DNA of 10,543 nt from an uncultured beta proteobacterium (GCA_903917505.1 CAIXAY010000365.1:1-10543); one strand, 5' to 3'. Positions 1 to 7,041 are shown, counted from the stretch's first letter. A program made the numbers and translations. Notes: generated from the letters alone by a model not told the origin.

Positions 1-1
1 A

Positions 2-130
2 CGCGCTGCCCTCCCCACACTTTCGCTGTACGATGCGCAACGCAATTGGCCCGCAGTGGCGCACCAACTGGCAGAAGCAACACGAAAGCGTATTTCACAA
101 AAGGCACACCTGCTCTCGATATTAAGTTAG
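2..130 (+). CDS. 3' end of an unidentified gene (partial)
   Basis: An open frame enters from the left edge and runs 42 codons to a TAG at 128-130. The residues look like ordinary soluble protein, ending in a helix-like, basic stretch (AEATRKRISQ) and then a short hydrophobic tail. I do not recognise the family. Its position upstream of phaB could suggest a PHA gene such as a synthase, phasin or depolymerase, but the tail does not resemble the usual class I PhaC C-terminus, so I assign no function. A second frame is also open through this stretch to about 168, so the reading frame itself is not certain. Confidence 0.35.
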   Translation, partial: RAALPTLSLYDAQRNWPAVAHQLAEATRKRISQKAHLLSILS

Positions 131-138
131 CGCTTATG

Positions 139-196
139 GGCGAAAGCCGGGATCCAGCAGTGTCCTAAAAGCCTGGGTCCCGGCTTCCGCCGGGAC
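139..196. repeat. REP/REPIN-like palindromic repeat
   Basis: Two GC-rich half-sites face each other. Bases 139-157 match the reverse complement of 173-191 at 17 of 19 positions, with a 15-nt loop. The right half alone also forms a perfect 8-bp hairpin (GTCCCGGC at 177-184, GCCGGGAC at 189-196, loop TTCC). The core CTGG-TCCCGGCTT-CGCCGGGA is typical of dispersed extragenic palindromes found in many copies in proteobacterial genomes. It may also help terminate transcription of the gene ending at 130, though no T-run follows. Confidence 0.6.
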
Positions 197-214
197 GACG
201 CCTGGGTGCATGAT

Positions 215-243
215 TTGACAGTGCGCACTTGGCAATGCAAGAT
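215..243 (+). promoter_or_regulatory. Candidate sigma-70 promoter of phaB
   Basis: A perfect -35 hexamer TTGACA (215-220) is followed after 17 bp by CAAGAT (238-243), a four-of-six match to the -10 consensus. The palindrome GTGCGCAC (221-228) lies in the spacer and could be a regulator site. Transcription would begin about 55 bp before the phaB start. The assignment rests on hexamers and spacing only. Confidence 0.35.
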
Positions 244-305
244 CGCTGACCGCAAGCCGATCCATCCTGCTTGCGCTTATCTCCACTCTCGTACAAGGAA
301 ATCCA

Positions 306-1049
306 ATGACGCAACGTGTTGCTCTGGTTACCGGCGCCATGGGCGGTCTGGGCACCGCCATTTGCCAGGAGCTCGCCAAAGCCGGCCACAAGGTCGTCGC
401 GGCCTACCATCCCGAGTTCGACAAGCCGGACGAATGGGGTAAGGAAATGGCCGCTGCCGGCTTCAACGATTTCATCACGGTGTGCGGCGATGTCGCCGAT
501 TTCACTTCGTGCGCGGCGATGGTCGCCGATGCCGAAGCCAAGGCCGGCGCCATCGACATCCTGGTCAACAACGCCGCGATCACGCGCGACCGGCTGTTCG
601 CCAAGCTCGATCCGGCGCAATGGGAGGCCGTGATTTCGACCAACCTGACGAGCCTGTTCAACATGACCAAACAGGTTTCCAACAAGATGGCGGCGCGCGG
701 CTGGGGCCGCATCATCAACATCTCGTCGGTCAATGGCGTCAAGGGGCAGGCGGGGCAAACGAACTACGCGGCGGCCAAGGCCGGCGTGATCGGCTTCACC
801 AAGGCGCTGGCCGCCGAACTCGCGGTCAAAGGCGTGACGGTCAATGCCATCGCCCCGGGCTATGTCGCGACCAAGATGGTCATGGCGATCAAGCCCGAGG
901 TTCTGCAAGGCATCATCGATTCGGTGCCGATGAAGCGCCTGGCACGCCCGGAAGAGATCGGCGGCGCCTGTGTCTATCTCGCTTCGGAACTCGCCGGTTT
1001 CATGACCGGTGCAACGATGAACATCAATGGCGGTTTGTATTACCAGTGA
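306..1049 (+). CDS. phaB: Acetoacetyl-CoA reductase (PhaB)
   Basis: This is a 247-residue short-chain dehydrogenase/reductase, the usual PhaB length. It reduces acetoacetyl-CoA to (R)-3-hydroxybutyryl-CoA with NADPH, supplying monomer for poly-3-hydroxybutyrate synthesis in the cytoplasm. Visible motifs are the nucleotide-binding TGAMGGLG (residues 9-16), NNAA (88-91), the structural Asn113, the catalytic Ser141 in the INISS strand, and the YxxxK pair Tyr154/Lys158. The segment VNGVKGQAGQTNYAAAKAG is strongly PhaB-like and separates it from FabG, which lacks this pattern. The start is set by AAGGAA (295-300), 5 nt before the ATG. A terminator-like hairpin follows the stop, and phaR lies 107 bp downstream. 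FabG remains the only real alternative, and I consider it unlikely. Confidence 0.95.
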   Translation: MTQRVALVTGAMGGLGTAICQELAKAGHKVVAAYHPEFDKPDEWGKEMAAAGFNDFITVCGDVADFTSCAAMVADAEAKAGAIDILVNNAAITRDRLFAKLDPAQWEAVISTNLTSLFNMTKQVSNKMAARGWGRIINISSVNGVKGQAGQTNYAAAKAGVIGFTKALAAELAVKGVTVNAIAPGYVATKMVMAIKPEVLQGIIDSVPMKRLARPEEIGGACVYLASELAGFMTGATMNINGGLYYQ

Positions 1050-1080
1050 GGCCCGTGCCGCAGCGGCGGCCTGGGTTTTC
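1049..1080 (+). terminator. Probable intrinsic terminator after phaB
   Basis: AGGCC (1049-1053) pairs with GGCCT (1068-1072). Inside, GCCG (1057-1060) pairs with CGGC (1064-1067) across a 3-nt loop, with an internal bulge on one side. The stem is followed by GGGTTTTC, giving a short T-run. It begins at the last base of the phaB stop codon. The T-run is weak, so read-through into phaR is possible. Confidence 0.45.
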
Positions 1081-1087
1081 GCCAAGG

Positions 1088-1106
1088 TATAATCGCTGTC
1101 AGCAGC
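1088..1106 (+). promoter_or_regulatory. phaR promoter -10 box and possible operator
   Basis: A perfect TATAAT lies at 1088-1093, 64 bp before the phaR ATG, with no good -35 hexamer 16-18 bp upstream. Just downstream is an inverted repeat, GCTG (1095-1098), four bases, then CAGC (1103-1106). This resembles the CTG/CAG half-sites reported for PhaR binding in Paracoccus. PhaR-family repressors commonly autoregulate, so a site at +1 would fit, but this is an inference from sequence likeness. Confidence 0.35.
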
Positions 1107-1156
1107 AACGCGCCGTGAAGAGCGTACCGGGGGTATTTGGCAATCGAGAGGATTCA

Positions 1157-1738
1157 ATGCAAGCGCCGTTGCGACTGATCAAGAAATACCCGAACCGCCG
1201 GCTTTACGACACGCAAACGAGCAGCTACATCACGCTGAGTGATGTCCGGGCGCTCGTCCTCGCGGCAGAGAACTTCAAGGTGCAGGACGCCAAGAGCGGC
1301 GAGGACCTGACGCGCAGCATCCTGTTGCAGATCATCATCGAGGAGGAAATGGCGGGAACGCCGCTGTTTACGACCGAGCTCCTGACGCAGATGATCCGCT
1401 TTCACGGCCAGTCGATGCAGGGCATGCTCGGCAGCTATCTCGAAACGAACATGAAGTCGTTTTCCGATTTCCACCAGCAGCTCGAAGCGCAGTCGCACCT
1501 GCTCTACGGCGAGAACAGCGGCCAGGTGCAGAACGATCTGTGGACCCAGTTCATGAATTTCCAGGGACCGGCCATGCAGACGATGATGGCCACCTTCATG
1601 GACCAGAGCAAGAAGATGCTCGATCAGATGCAGGATCAGCTGAAGAATCAGACGCTCAACATGTTCTCGGGAATCCAGATTCCCGAACCGGGCGGCGACG
1701 ATACGAAGCAGCCGGACAACAGCAAGGACCAGGGCTAA
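1157..1738 (+). CDS. phaR: PHA synthesis repressor PhaR
   Basis: This 193-residue protein is a DNA-binding sensor of PHA granules. It represses phasin (and often its own) genes until nascent PHA sequesters it. The N-terminal PHB/PHA accumulation regulator DNA-binding domain covers about residues 5-66 and contains the hallmark IKKYPNRRLYDTQTSSYITL (8-27). The PHB_acc repeats follow (about 70-112, FTTELLTQMIRFHG and LGSYLETNMKSFSDF). A Met/Gln-rich amphipathic C-terminal half comes next, then an acidic, Pro/Asp-rich tail. The frame stays open far upstream through phaB, but the ATG at 1157 is chosen because GAGAGG (1146-1151) precedes it and family homology starts there. The phaB-phaR adjacency is typical of betaproteobacteria, where rimO usually follows directly. 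Here two accessory modules separate phaR from rimO. Confidence 0.96.
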   Translation: MQAPLRLIKKYPNRRLYDTQTSSYITLSDVRALVLAAENFKVQDAKSGEDLTRSILLQIIIEEEMAGTPLFTTELLTQMIRFHGQSMQGMLGSYLETNMKSFSDFHQQLEAQSHLLYGENSGQVQNDLWTQFMNFQGPAMQTMMATFMDQSKKMLDQMQDQLKNQTLNMFSGIQIPEPGGDDTKQPDNSKDQG

Positions 1739-1787
1739 AGTCCGCAAAAGGTTGCTGCGCCACGCACTCAAGAAATGATTGGCCGCG

Positions 1788-1824
1788 TTGACAGCGGCGC
1801 TATGTGTTGGCAAAATGGCCAACA
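1788..1824 (+). promoter_or_regulatory. Promoter and palindromic operator of the TumE/TumA operon
   Basis: A perfect 7-bp inverted repeat, TGTTGGC (1805-1811) and GCCAACA (1818-1824), has a 6-bp spacer. It overlaps a -10-like CAAAAT (1811-1816) placed 17 bp after a perfect TTGACA (1788-1793). It also covers the toxin's first ATG. Operators that straddle the promoter are the rule in autoregulated type II toxin-antitoxin operons, where the antitoxin or the complex binds them. The second inverted repeat GCCGC-N7-GCGGC (1782-1798) lies over the -35. If this promoter is used, the transcript would be nearly leaderless and the ATG at 1824 may be the real start. Confidence 0.45.
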
Positions 1825-2111
1825 TGAAGGCCGAGTTGATTACGCGCTTCCGCGATATTGCCGACGATGAAACCGGCGTCGAGATGATCGTGTGGCGCGT
1901 CTCGGCGCCGCTGAAGCCCTCGTAGCACTACTACAAGTACCGGCTTGTTTACCTGGTCTCCGGCAAGCGCGTCGTGGGGTTCGATAACGAGCGCGGGAAA
2001 GGCGATCACCGGCACGTGGGAAGCAGACAATTGCCTTATGAGTTTTCCGGAATCGATCAGTTGATCGACGATTTTATTGAAGAGGTCGAACGATGGAAAA
2101 GAGAACACTGA
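1815..2111 (+). pseudogene. TumE-type (DUF6516) toxin with in-frame amber stop
   Basis: The frame from ATG 1815 (alternative ATG 1824) has 98 codons and one interruption, TAG at 1923-1925 (codon 37). Read through, the halves form one continuous DUF6516/TumE-like protein. The N-terminal half has GVEMIVWRVSAP. After the stop come HYYKYRLVYLVSGKRVVGF, the family-typical DNERGKGDHRHVG (about residues 59-71), and a C-terminal acidic/aromatic helix (DQLIDDFIEEVERW). TumE proteins are the toxin half of TumE/TumA modules. TCG-TAG-CAC could come from TCG-CAG-CAC by one C-to-T change, which would give SQHYYKYR. No frameshift is present. The 3' end overlaps the antitoxin by 19 bp, showing a former two-gene operon. 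Only a 36-residue peptide should be made unless amber codons are suppressed. Confidence 0.75.
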
Positions 2112-2452
2112 CCATCACTTTGCAGGCAGACTGGAAAGCCGCATTGCGGGCCTCGGCGCAGGATGCGTTCAAAGCCAAGGGCTACCAGGGAGAGCGTTTG
2201 AACTTCGAGTCTGCCGATGCGTTCTTCTCACGCCTGACCGAACGCCGATGGGCGCTGGTTCACGCGTTGCAAGGTGCCGGCGAGATTGCCGTGCGCGAAC
2301 TGGCGCGGCGGGTCGGGCGTGATGTGAAGCGTGTTCATCAGGACGCAGTGGTGCTGGCCGATTTGGGGTTGATAGAACGCACTGATCGCGGTGGCTTGTG
2401 TTGCCCGTTCAGCGATATTCACGTCGATCTGCATCTGCGTCAGGCGGCCTGA
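2093..2452 (+). CDS. TumA-type winged-helix antitoxin / transcriptional regulator
   Basis: This 119-residue protein has a short strand-helix N-terminal part (1-50), then a winged helix-turn-helix (about 52-105). The HTH has helix WALVHALQGAGEIAVRELAR, recognition helix region VGRDVKRVHQDAVVLADLGL, and the wing IERTDRGGLCCPF. This matches the HVO_A0114/MarR-like antitoxins paired with DUF6516 toxins. The likely roles are neutralising the toxin and repressing the operon through the palindrome at 1805-1824. AGAGG (2081-2085) lies 7 nt before the ATG, and the start sits inside the toxin's 3' end, consistent with translational coupling. Unlike the toxin, the frame is fully open, so it is probably still a working repressor without a functional partner. 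Specific assignment to TumA rests on gene order and fold pattern. Confidence 0.8.
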   Translation: MEKRTLTITLQADWKAALRASAQDAFKAKGYQGERLNFESADAFFSRLTERRWALVHALQGAGEIAVRELARRVGRDVKRVHQDAVVLADLGLIERTDRGGLCCPFSDIHVDLHLRQAA

Positions 2453-2568
2453 TCGCCAGCATCGCCTGTACCCGGTCGACGAAGCCACTGCTCAACCGGA
2501 CGTCCGATTTAGGCCGCTGAAACGCAGATAGCGATTTACTTTCGCCTCATTCGTTTCCGCGATTCCCC

Positions 2569-2616
2569 ATGTCCAAATCTGCAAACATCGGCTTCGTTTC
2601 GCTCGGCTGCCCGTAG
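2569..2616 (+). pseudogene. rimO: Original 5' end of rimO, cut off by an insertion
   Basis: ATG at 2569 opens a 15-codon frame, MSKSANIGFVSLGCP, ending in TAG (2614-2616). This is the canonical betaproteobacterial RimO N-terminus, including the first cluster cysteine in SLGCP, which normally continues KALVDSEQ. The intact rimO at 4190 has the equivalent [18 protein letters not shown]. The remnant therefore marks where rimO used to start, immediately before inserted DNA. At the nucleotide level it matches the new 5' end at only about 17 of 26 bases, so it is not a recent local duplication. Confidence 0.85.
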
Positions 2617-2617
2617 G
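2602..2617 (+). repeat. Left direct repeat flanking the rimO island (attL-like)
   Basis: CTCGGCTGCCCGTAGG matches CTTGGTTGCCCCAAGG at 4232-4247 at 12 of 16 positions. Both copies are in the rimO frame, covering the codons for Leu-Gly-Cys-Pro. The layout fits site-specific integration into a conserved coding motif, with the target partly duplicated at each end. Some of the likeness is expected simply because both encode LGCP. Confidence 0.5.
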
Positions 2618-2651
2618 AGTCTATAAGTAAACCGAATTGGGCTTGTGTTGA

Positions 2652-4046
2652 ATGGCGACACGCGCCATCAAGAACGTTTACGTCATTGAGTCGGACACCG
2701 GGCATCCGATCTTTGGCCTGCTTGACCTAAACCTTGGCCAGGTCAAGGTTGATGCAAAGCAATCTACCCTCGAAGATTGGCAAAAAGAAGCACGCAAGCT
2801 TGAACTGCAAGGCAAGCAGGAACAGGCCGAAGCGATCCGTCGCACCATCCTGAAACAGATGCCAGTCCCGTGGCCGGTGCTATATGAAGGCAAGGTCATC
2901 GAGCTGCTGCAGAAGGTCTTCCGGGAAGACCTTCCCGGTAACAAGCTGCGGCAGCAACTCTACGAGTACGCAACCTGTTTTGATGAGCCGCAGCTCGCTG
3001 GCTGGCTGCTTAAGGAGGCTAAATTCGACCAAGCGAAAAACTTCGACCAGCAACGACTAACCTTCGGGAGAAAGACCTACATTCCCTATTTTGCTAACCA
3101 TTTCAAAGATATTCTGAAGCAATGCAGCCAGCACGGCATTGAGCATCGTTTGCCGATGAATCAGACGCCGCTGATGGCGGCCGCAGCCGCCGGCAACGTG
3201 CGGCTCGTGGAAGCTCTTCTGGAGCGCGGTGCTGACCGTGAGGCCATCGATCACTATGGCTACAACGCACTGCACTGGGCCCTGCGGGAAGCGTTCCGCG
3301 ATGAAAAATTTGCGCGCGGACCGTTTGCCGCACTCTACGAACAGCTTGCCCCGGCAAGCCTTGACGTCAATACCGGCGATCGACTGGTGCGTATTGACCG
3401 GCATCTGTCCGAATACTTGCTCTTCCAGACGCTGTGGGTCTTGTTCAAGTCACGTTTTACTCACTGGCAGCGCAGGGCCAATGGAGCCTTCGAGACCCAG
3501 GCGATCTTGAAAGCGTGGCAGCATCTGCCCGCCAATGTCGTGCGCCCTGAACGCAATAAACGTCAGCATCTTTCCGGCGTGCTCGCGAGAAACGAGATTG
3601 ACCGTGACTACGCCTACAACCGCGCGCTGTTCATACGGGTGGCGCAAGGCTGGTATCAATTCAATCCAAGACTTGCCGTGCGTCGCCGGAAGGGGGACGA
3701 AGAATGCTGGACGCCGCTTTATGCCGCCCTTAATCTGCCGTTGATCAATGAATTCTCTCTCGACAATGGCTGGGACAGTGTTGCGCTGTCCATTGAACAC
3801 TATCTGTCTTCGGCGGGTTTGCCCGAACGCACCACGCCCATCGCCGCCGAGCGTGCCCTAGCGCGTACGGCAGCGTTACAGCGTCAGCGGGAAGAGCAGG
3901 AGGCTGAAGAGCTCGCGACAATAGGGCGCTGGCGAGCGGAGCAAACCGCTGCCCGAAGTCAGCCTGTGAAATGGGGTTCGCGAGAAGCCAAGAAGCTTGA
4001 AATCGAGCGCCTGAGACGAGAAATTGAGGAGCGCAAGAAACGCTGA
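2652..4046 (+). CDS. Ankyrin-repeat-containing protein of unknown function
   Basis: This 464-residue protein is the only gene of the island. The N-terminal part (1-45) is strand-rich (NVYVIESDTGHPIFGLLDL). A charged helical segment follows (40-70), then a mixed helical region. An ankyrin unit spans about residues 168-210 with the hallmark TPLM, AAAAGN, LVEALLERGAD and GYNALHWAL pattern, and an ankyrin-like remnant ECWTPLYAAL lies at 351-360. The C-terminal 65 residues (400-464) are a highly charged coiled-coil-like helix. No signal peptide, membrane segment or catalytic motif is seen. The ATG directly follows a TGA and lacks a clear ribosome-binding site. It may therefore be translated poorly, or represent the C-terminal part of a once larger protein whose N-terminus was lost at the junction. 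The function is unknown; a role in host-element conflict is only a guess. Confidence 0.8.
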   Translation: MATRAIKNVYVIESDTGHPIFGLLDLNLGQVKVDAKQSTLEDWQKEARKLELQGKQEQAEAIRRTILKQMPVPWPVLYEGKVIELLQKVFREDLPGNKLRQQLYEYATCFDEPQLAGWLLKEAKFDQAKNFDQQRLTFGRKTYIPYFANHFKDILKQCSQHGIEHRLPMNQTPLMAAAAAGNVRLVEALLERGADREAIDHYGYNALHWALREAFRDEKFARGPFAALYEQLAPASLDVNTGDRLVRIDRHLSEYLLFQTLWVLFKSRFTHWQRRANGAFETQAILKAWQHLPANVVRPERNKRQHLSGVLARNEIDRDYAYNRALFIRVAQGWYQFNPRLAVRRRKGDEECWTPLYAALNLPLINEFSLDNGWDSVALSIEHYLSSAGLPERTTPIAAERALARTAALQRQREEQEAEELATIGRWRAEQTAARSQPVKWGSREAKKLEIERLRREIEERKKR

Positions 4047-4189
4047 TCACTATAAAATGGCTGAGATCGGCTGTGGGCCGAAATTAGACGGTCGAAATGC
4101 TTGCCTTTTATCATCGGATTTTTTCCAGAGATAACTCGTGGGTTTTATGAAAAATGGTTATGGCATAGTGACTTTTAGAGTTTGACAAT

Positions 4190-5518
4190 ATGAACAATAG
4201 AAAAAATGCACCGAGCATAGGATTCCTCAGTCTTGGTTGCCCCAAGGCTTTAGTCGATTCGGAACAAATCCTGACCAAGCTGCGCGCCGAAGGCTACATT
4301 ATCTCGCCGTCATATGAAGGCGCCGATCTCGTGGTCGTCAATACCTGCGGCTTCATCGACTCGGCAGTCGAAGAGTCCCTCGATGCGATCGGCGAAGCGC
4401 TGGCCGAGAACGGCAAGGTCATCGTCACCGGCTGCCTCGGCGTCAAGGACGAGATGATCCGCGCGGCGCACCCGCAGGTGCTGGCGATCACCGGCCCGCA
4501 CGCCGCCGACGAAGTGCTGCGCCACGTGCACGCGTACCTGCCGCAGCCGCACGATCCTTACACCAGCCTGGTGCCGCCGCAGGGCATCAAGCTGACGCCG
4601 CAGCACTTTGCCTACCTCAAGATTTCCGAAGGCTGCAACCACAGCTGCACGTTCTGCATCATCCCTTCGATGCGCGGGCCGCTGGTCAGCCGGCCGATCG
4701 GCGACGTGCTGCAGGAAGCGAAATACCTCGCCGAGGCCGGCGTGCACGAACTCCTGGTCATCTCGCAGGACACCAGCGCCTTCGGCGTCGACGTGAAATA
4801 CCGCACCGGTTTCTACGGCGGCCGCCCGGTCAAGACACGGCTGAAAGAACTGTGCGAGGCGCTCGGCGAGCTCGGCATCTGGGTGCGCCTGCATTACGTC
4901 TACCCCTATCCGAGCGTCGACGATCTGCTGCCGCTGATGGCCGAGGGCAAGATCCTGCCTTACCTCGACGTGCCTTTCCAGCACGCCAACCGGCGCATCC
5001 TCAAAGCCATGAAGCGGCCGGCGAGCAGCGAAAACAACCTCGAGCGCATCAAGGGCTGGCGCGCGGTCTGCCCCGACATCACGCTGCGCAGCACTTTCAT
5101 CGCCGGTTTCCCCGGCGAGACCGAGGAAGAGTTCGAAGAACTGCTCGAATTCATCGCCGAAGCGCGGCTCGACCGGGTCGGCTGCTTCGCCTACTCGCCG
5201 GTCGATGGCGCCGCGGCCAACGCGCTGCCCGGCGCGCTGCCCGAGGAGGTGCGCGAAGACCGCCGGCGGCGCCTGATGGAACTGCAGGAAGACATCTCGG
5301 CCGATCTGCTCGCCGCCAAGATCGGCCGCGAGATCGACGTGCTGGTCGACGCCGTCGACGACGAGGGCAGCATCGCCCGTTCGTCGGCCGACGCGCCGGA
5401 GATCGACGGGCTGGTTTTCATTGACGATTTCTTCGACGCCGAAGCCGGCGATTTCCTGCGCGTGCGCGTCGTCGATGCCGATGAGCATGATTTGTATGCG
5501 GAGGTCGTAAAGAATTAA
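4190..5518 (+). CDS. rimO: Ribosomal protein uS12 methylthiotransferase RimO
   Basis: This 442-residue radical-SAM enzyme adds a methylthio group to the conserved aspartate of ribosomal protein S12. The N-terminal methylthiotransferase domain has the three cluster cysteines Cys17 ([12 protein letters not shown]), Cys53 (NTCGF) and Cys82 (VTGCLG). The radical-SAM CxxxCxxC motif is Cys149, Cys153 and Cys156 ([11 protein letters not shown]). A TRAM domain closes the protein (about 376-441). All key residues are present, so the enzyme should work. The oddity is the start: codons 1 to roughly 24 are AT-rich (AGA, ATA, TTA, AAT codons) and unlike the GC-rich remainder, and an older start lies at 2569. 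The start is therefore supplied by the inserted island. No strong ribosome-binding site precedes ATG 4190. A weak extended -10 (TG-N-CATAGT, 4161-4169) may drive expression. Confidence 0.96.
   Translation: MNNRKNAPSIGFLSLGCPKALVDSEQILTKLRAEGYIISPSYEGADLVVVNTCGFIDSAVEESLDAIGEALAENGKVIVTGCLGVKDEMIRAAHPQVLAITGPHAADEVLRHVHAYLPQPHDPYTSLVPPQGIKLTPQHFAYLKISEGCNHSCTFCIIPSMRGPLVSRPIGDVLQEAKYLAEAGVHELLVISQDTSAFGVDVKYRTGFYGGRPVKTRLKELCEALGELGIWVRLHYVYPYPSVDDLLPLMAEGKILPYLDVPFQHANRRILKAMKRPASSENNLERIKGWRAVCPDITLRSTFIAGFPGETEEEFEELLEFIAEARLDRVGCFAYSPVDGAAANALPGALPEEVREDRRRRLMELQEDISADLLAAKIGREIDVLVDAVDDEGSIARSSADAPEIDGLVFIDDFFDAEAGDFLRVRVVDADEHDLYAEVVKN
4232..4247 (+). repeat. Right direct repeat flanking the rimO island (attR-like)
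   Basis: CTTGGTTGCCCCAAGG (rimO codons Leu-Gly-Cys-Pro-Lys) is the partner of 2602-2617, with 12 of 16 identical. The sequence on its left is AT-rich. Host-like GC-rich codon use resumes within about 30-40 bases to its right, so the recombination joint probably lies here or slightly downstream. Confidence 0.5.
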
Positions 5519-5603
5519 CCACAACGGGCACAACGAACACAACGAACACAACGAAAAATGGAATTCAATTTGTTCGCTTTGGTTCTTGTTGTGACCGTTG
5601 TGG
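5519..5603. repeat. Tandem 9-bp repeats forming a large imperfect hairpin
   Basis: Directly after the rimO stop, the unit CACAACGAA is repeated four times (5520-5555, the first copy ending GGG). The right side carries the inverted version: CCACAACGG (5519-5527) is the exact complement of CCGTTGTGG (5595-5603), and TTGTTGTG and TTGTTCG pieces pair imperfectly with the remaining units. The centre is an AT-rich loop around GAATTC. The structure probably acts as a bidirectional barrier or terminator, or is one copy of a dispersed intergenic repeat. Confidence 0.65.
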
Positions 5604-5631
5604 TGAATCGCTTTTCTTCAGGAGTGCAAGC

Positions 5632-7041
<1,410 letters not shown>

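Larger units (their letters stand above)
2602..4231. mobile_element. About 1.6-kb genomic island inserted in the 5' end of rimO
   Basis: The island separates the old rimO start (2569-2613) from the present one (4190). It contains a 38-nt leader, one ankyrin-type gene (2652-4046), a 143-nt AT-rich spacer, and a substitute rimO 5' end that restores the full reading frame. The flanks are imperfect 16-bp direct repeats. Its base composition is visibly lower in GC than the rimO body. An imperfect 11-bp inverted repeat lies near its ends (2618-2628 and 4171-4181, 9 of 11 matching). I found no integrase, transposase or resolvase on either strand, so it is either a decayed element or one mobilised by an enzyme encoded elsewhere. 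The exact right border is uncertain within about 4232-4275. Confidence 0.65.

Noticed and set aside
399..404. Residues 399-404 of the activator (GSFTGA instead of GAFTGA) as a defect
   Set aside because: Ala-to-Ser at this loop position is a tolerated family variant. The essential Phe-Thr-Gly is intact. The numbers here are residue positions in the protein encoded at 7119-9026.
482..1156. In-frame upstream extension of phaR
   Set aside because: The part before 1157 overlaps phaB in another frame and has shadow composition. PhaR homology and the ribosome-binding site both fix the start at 1157.
165..1157. Long open frame on the minus strand across phaB
   Set aside because: It is an Arg/His/Asp-rich shadow of a GC-rich gene. 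The plus strand encodes a clear PhaB with all catalytic residues.
1923..1925. TAG recoded as pyrrolysine or used for programmed read-through
   Set aside because: Nothing in the window supports recoding. A nonsense mutation is simpler, and suppression is mentioned only as a test.
2497..2506. Perfect 10-bp palindrome CGGACGTCCG before the old rimO start
   Set aside because: It is short, isolated and has no associated element. Such palindromes are common in GC-rich DNA.
4182..4187. TTGACA directly before the present rimO ATG
   Set aside because: A matching -10 would fall inside the coding region near 4205-4210, and none is seen there.
2614..4189. Integrase, transposase or resolvase within the island
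   Set aside because: I examined both strands and the ankyrin protein is the only credible product. It has no catalytic signature of a recombinase.
5520..5555. CRISPR-like repeats
   Set aside because: The units are 9 bp and contiguous without spacers, so they are a simple tandem repeat.
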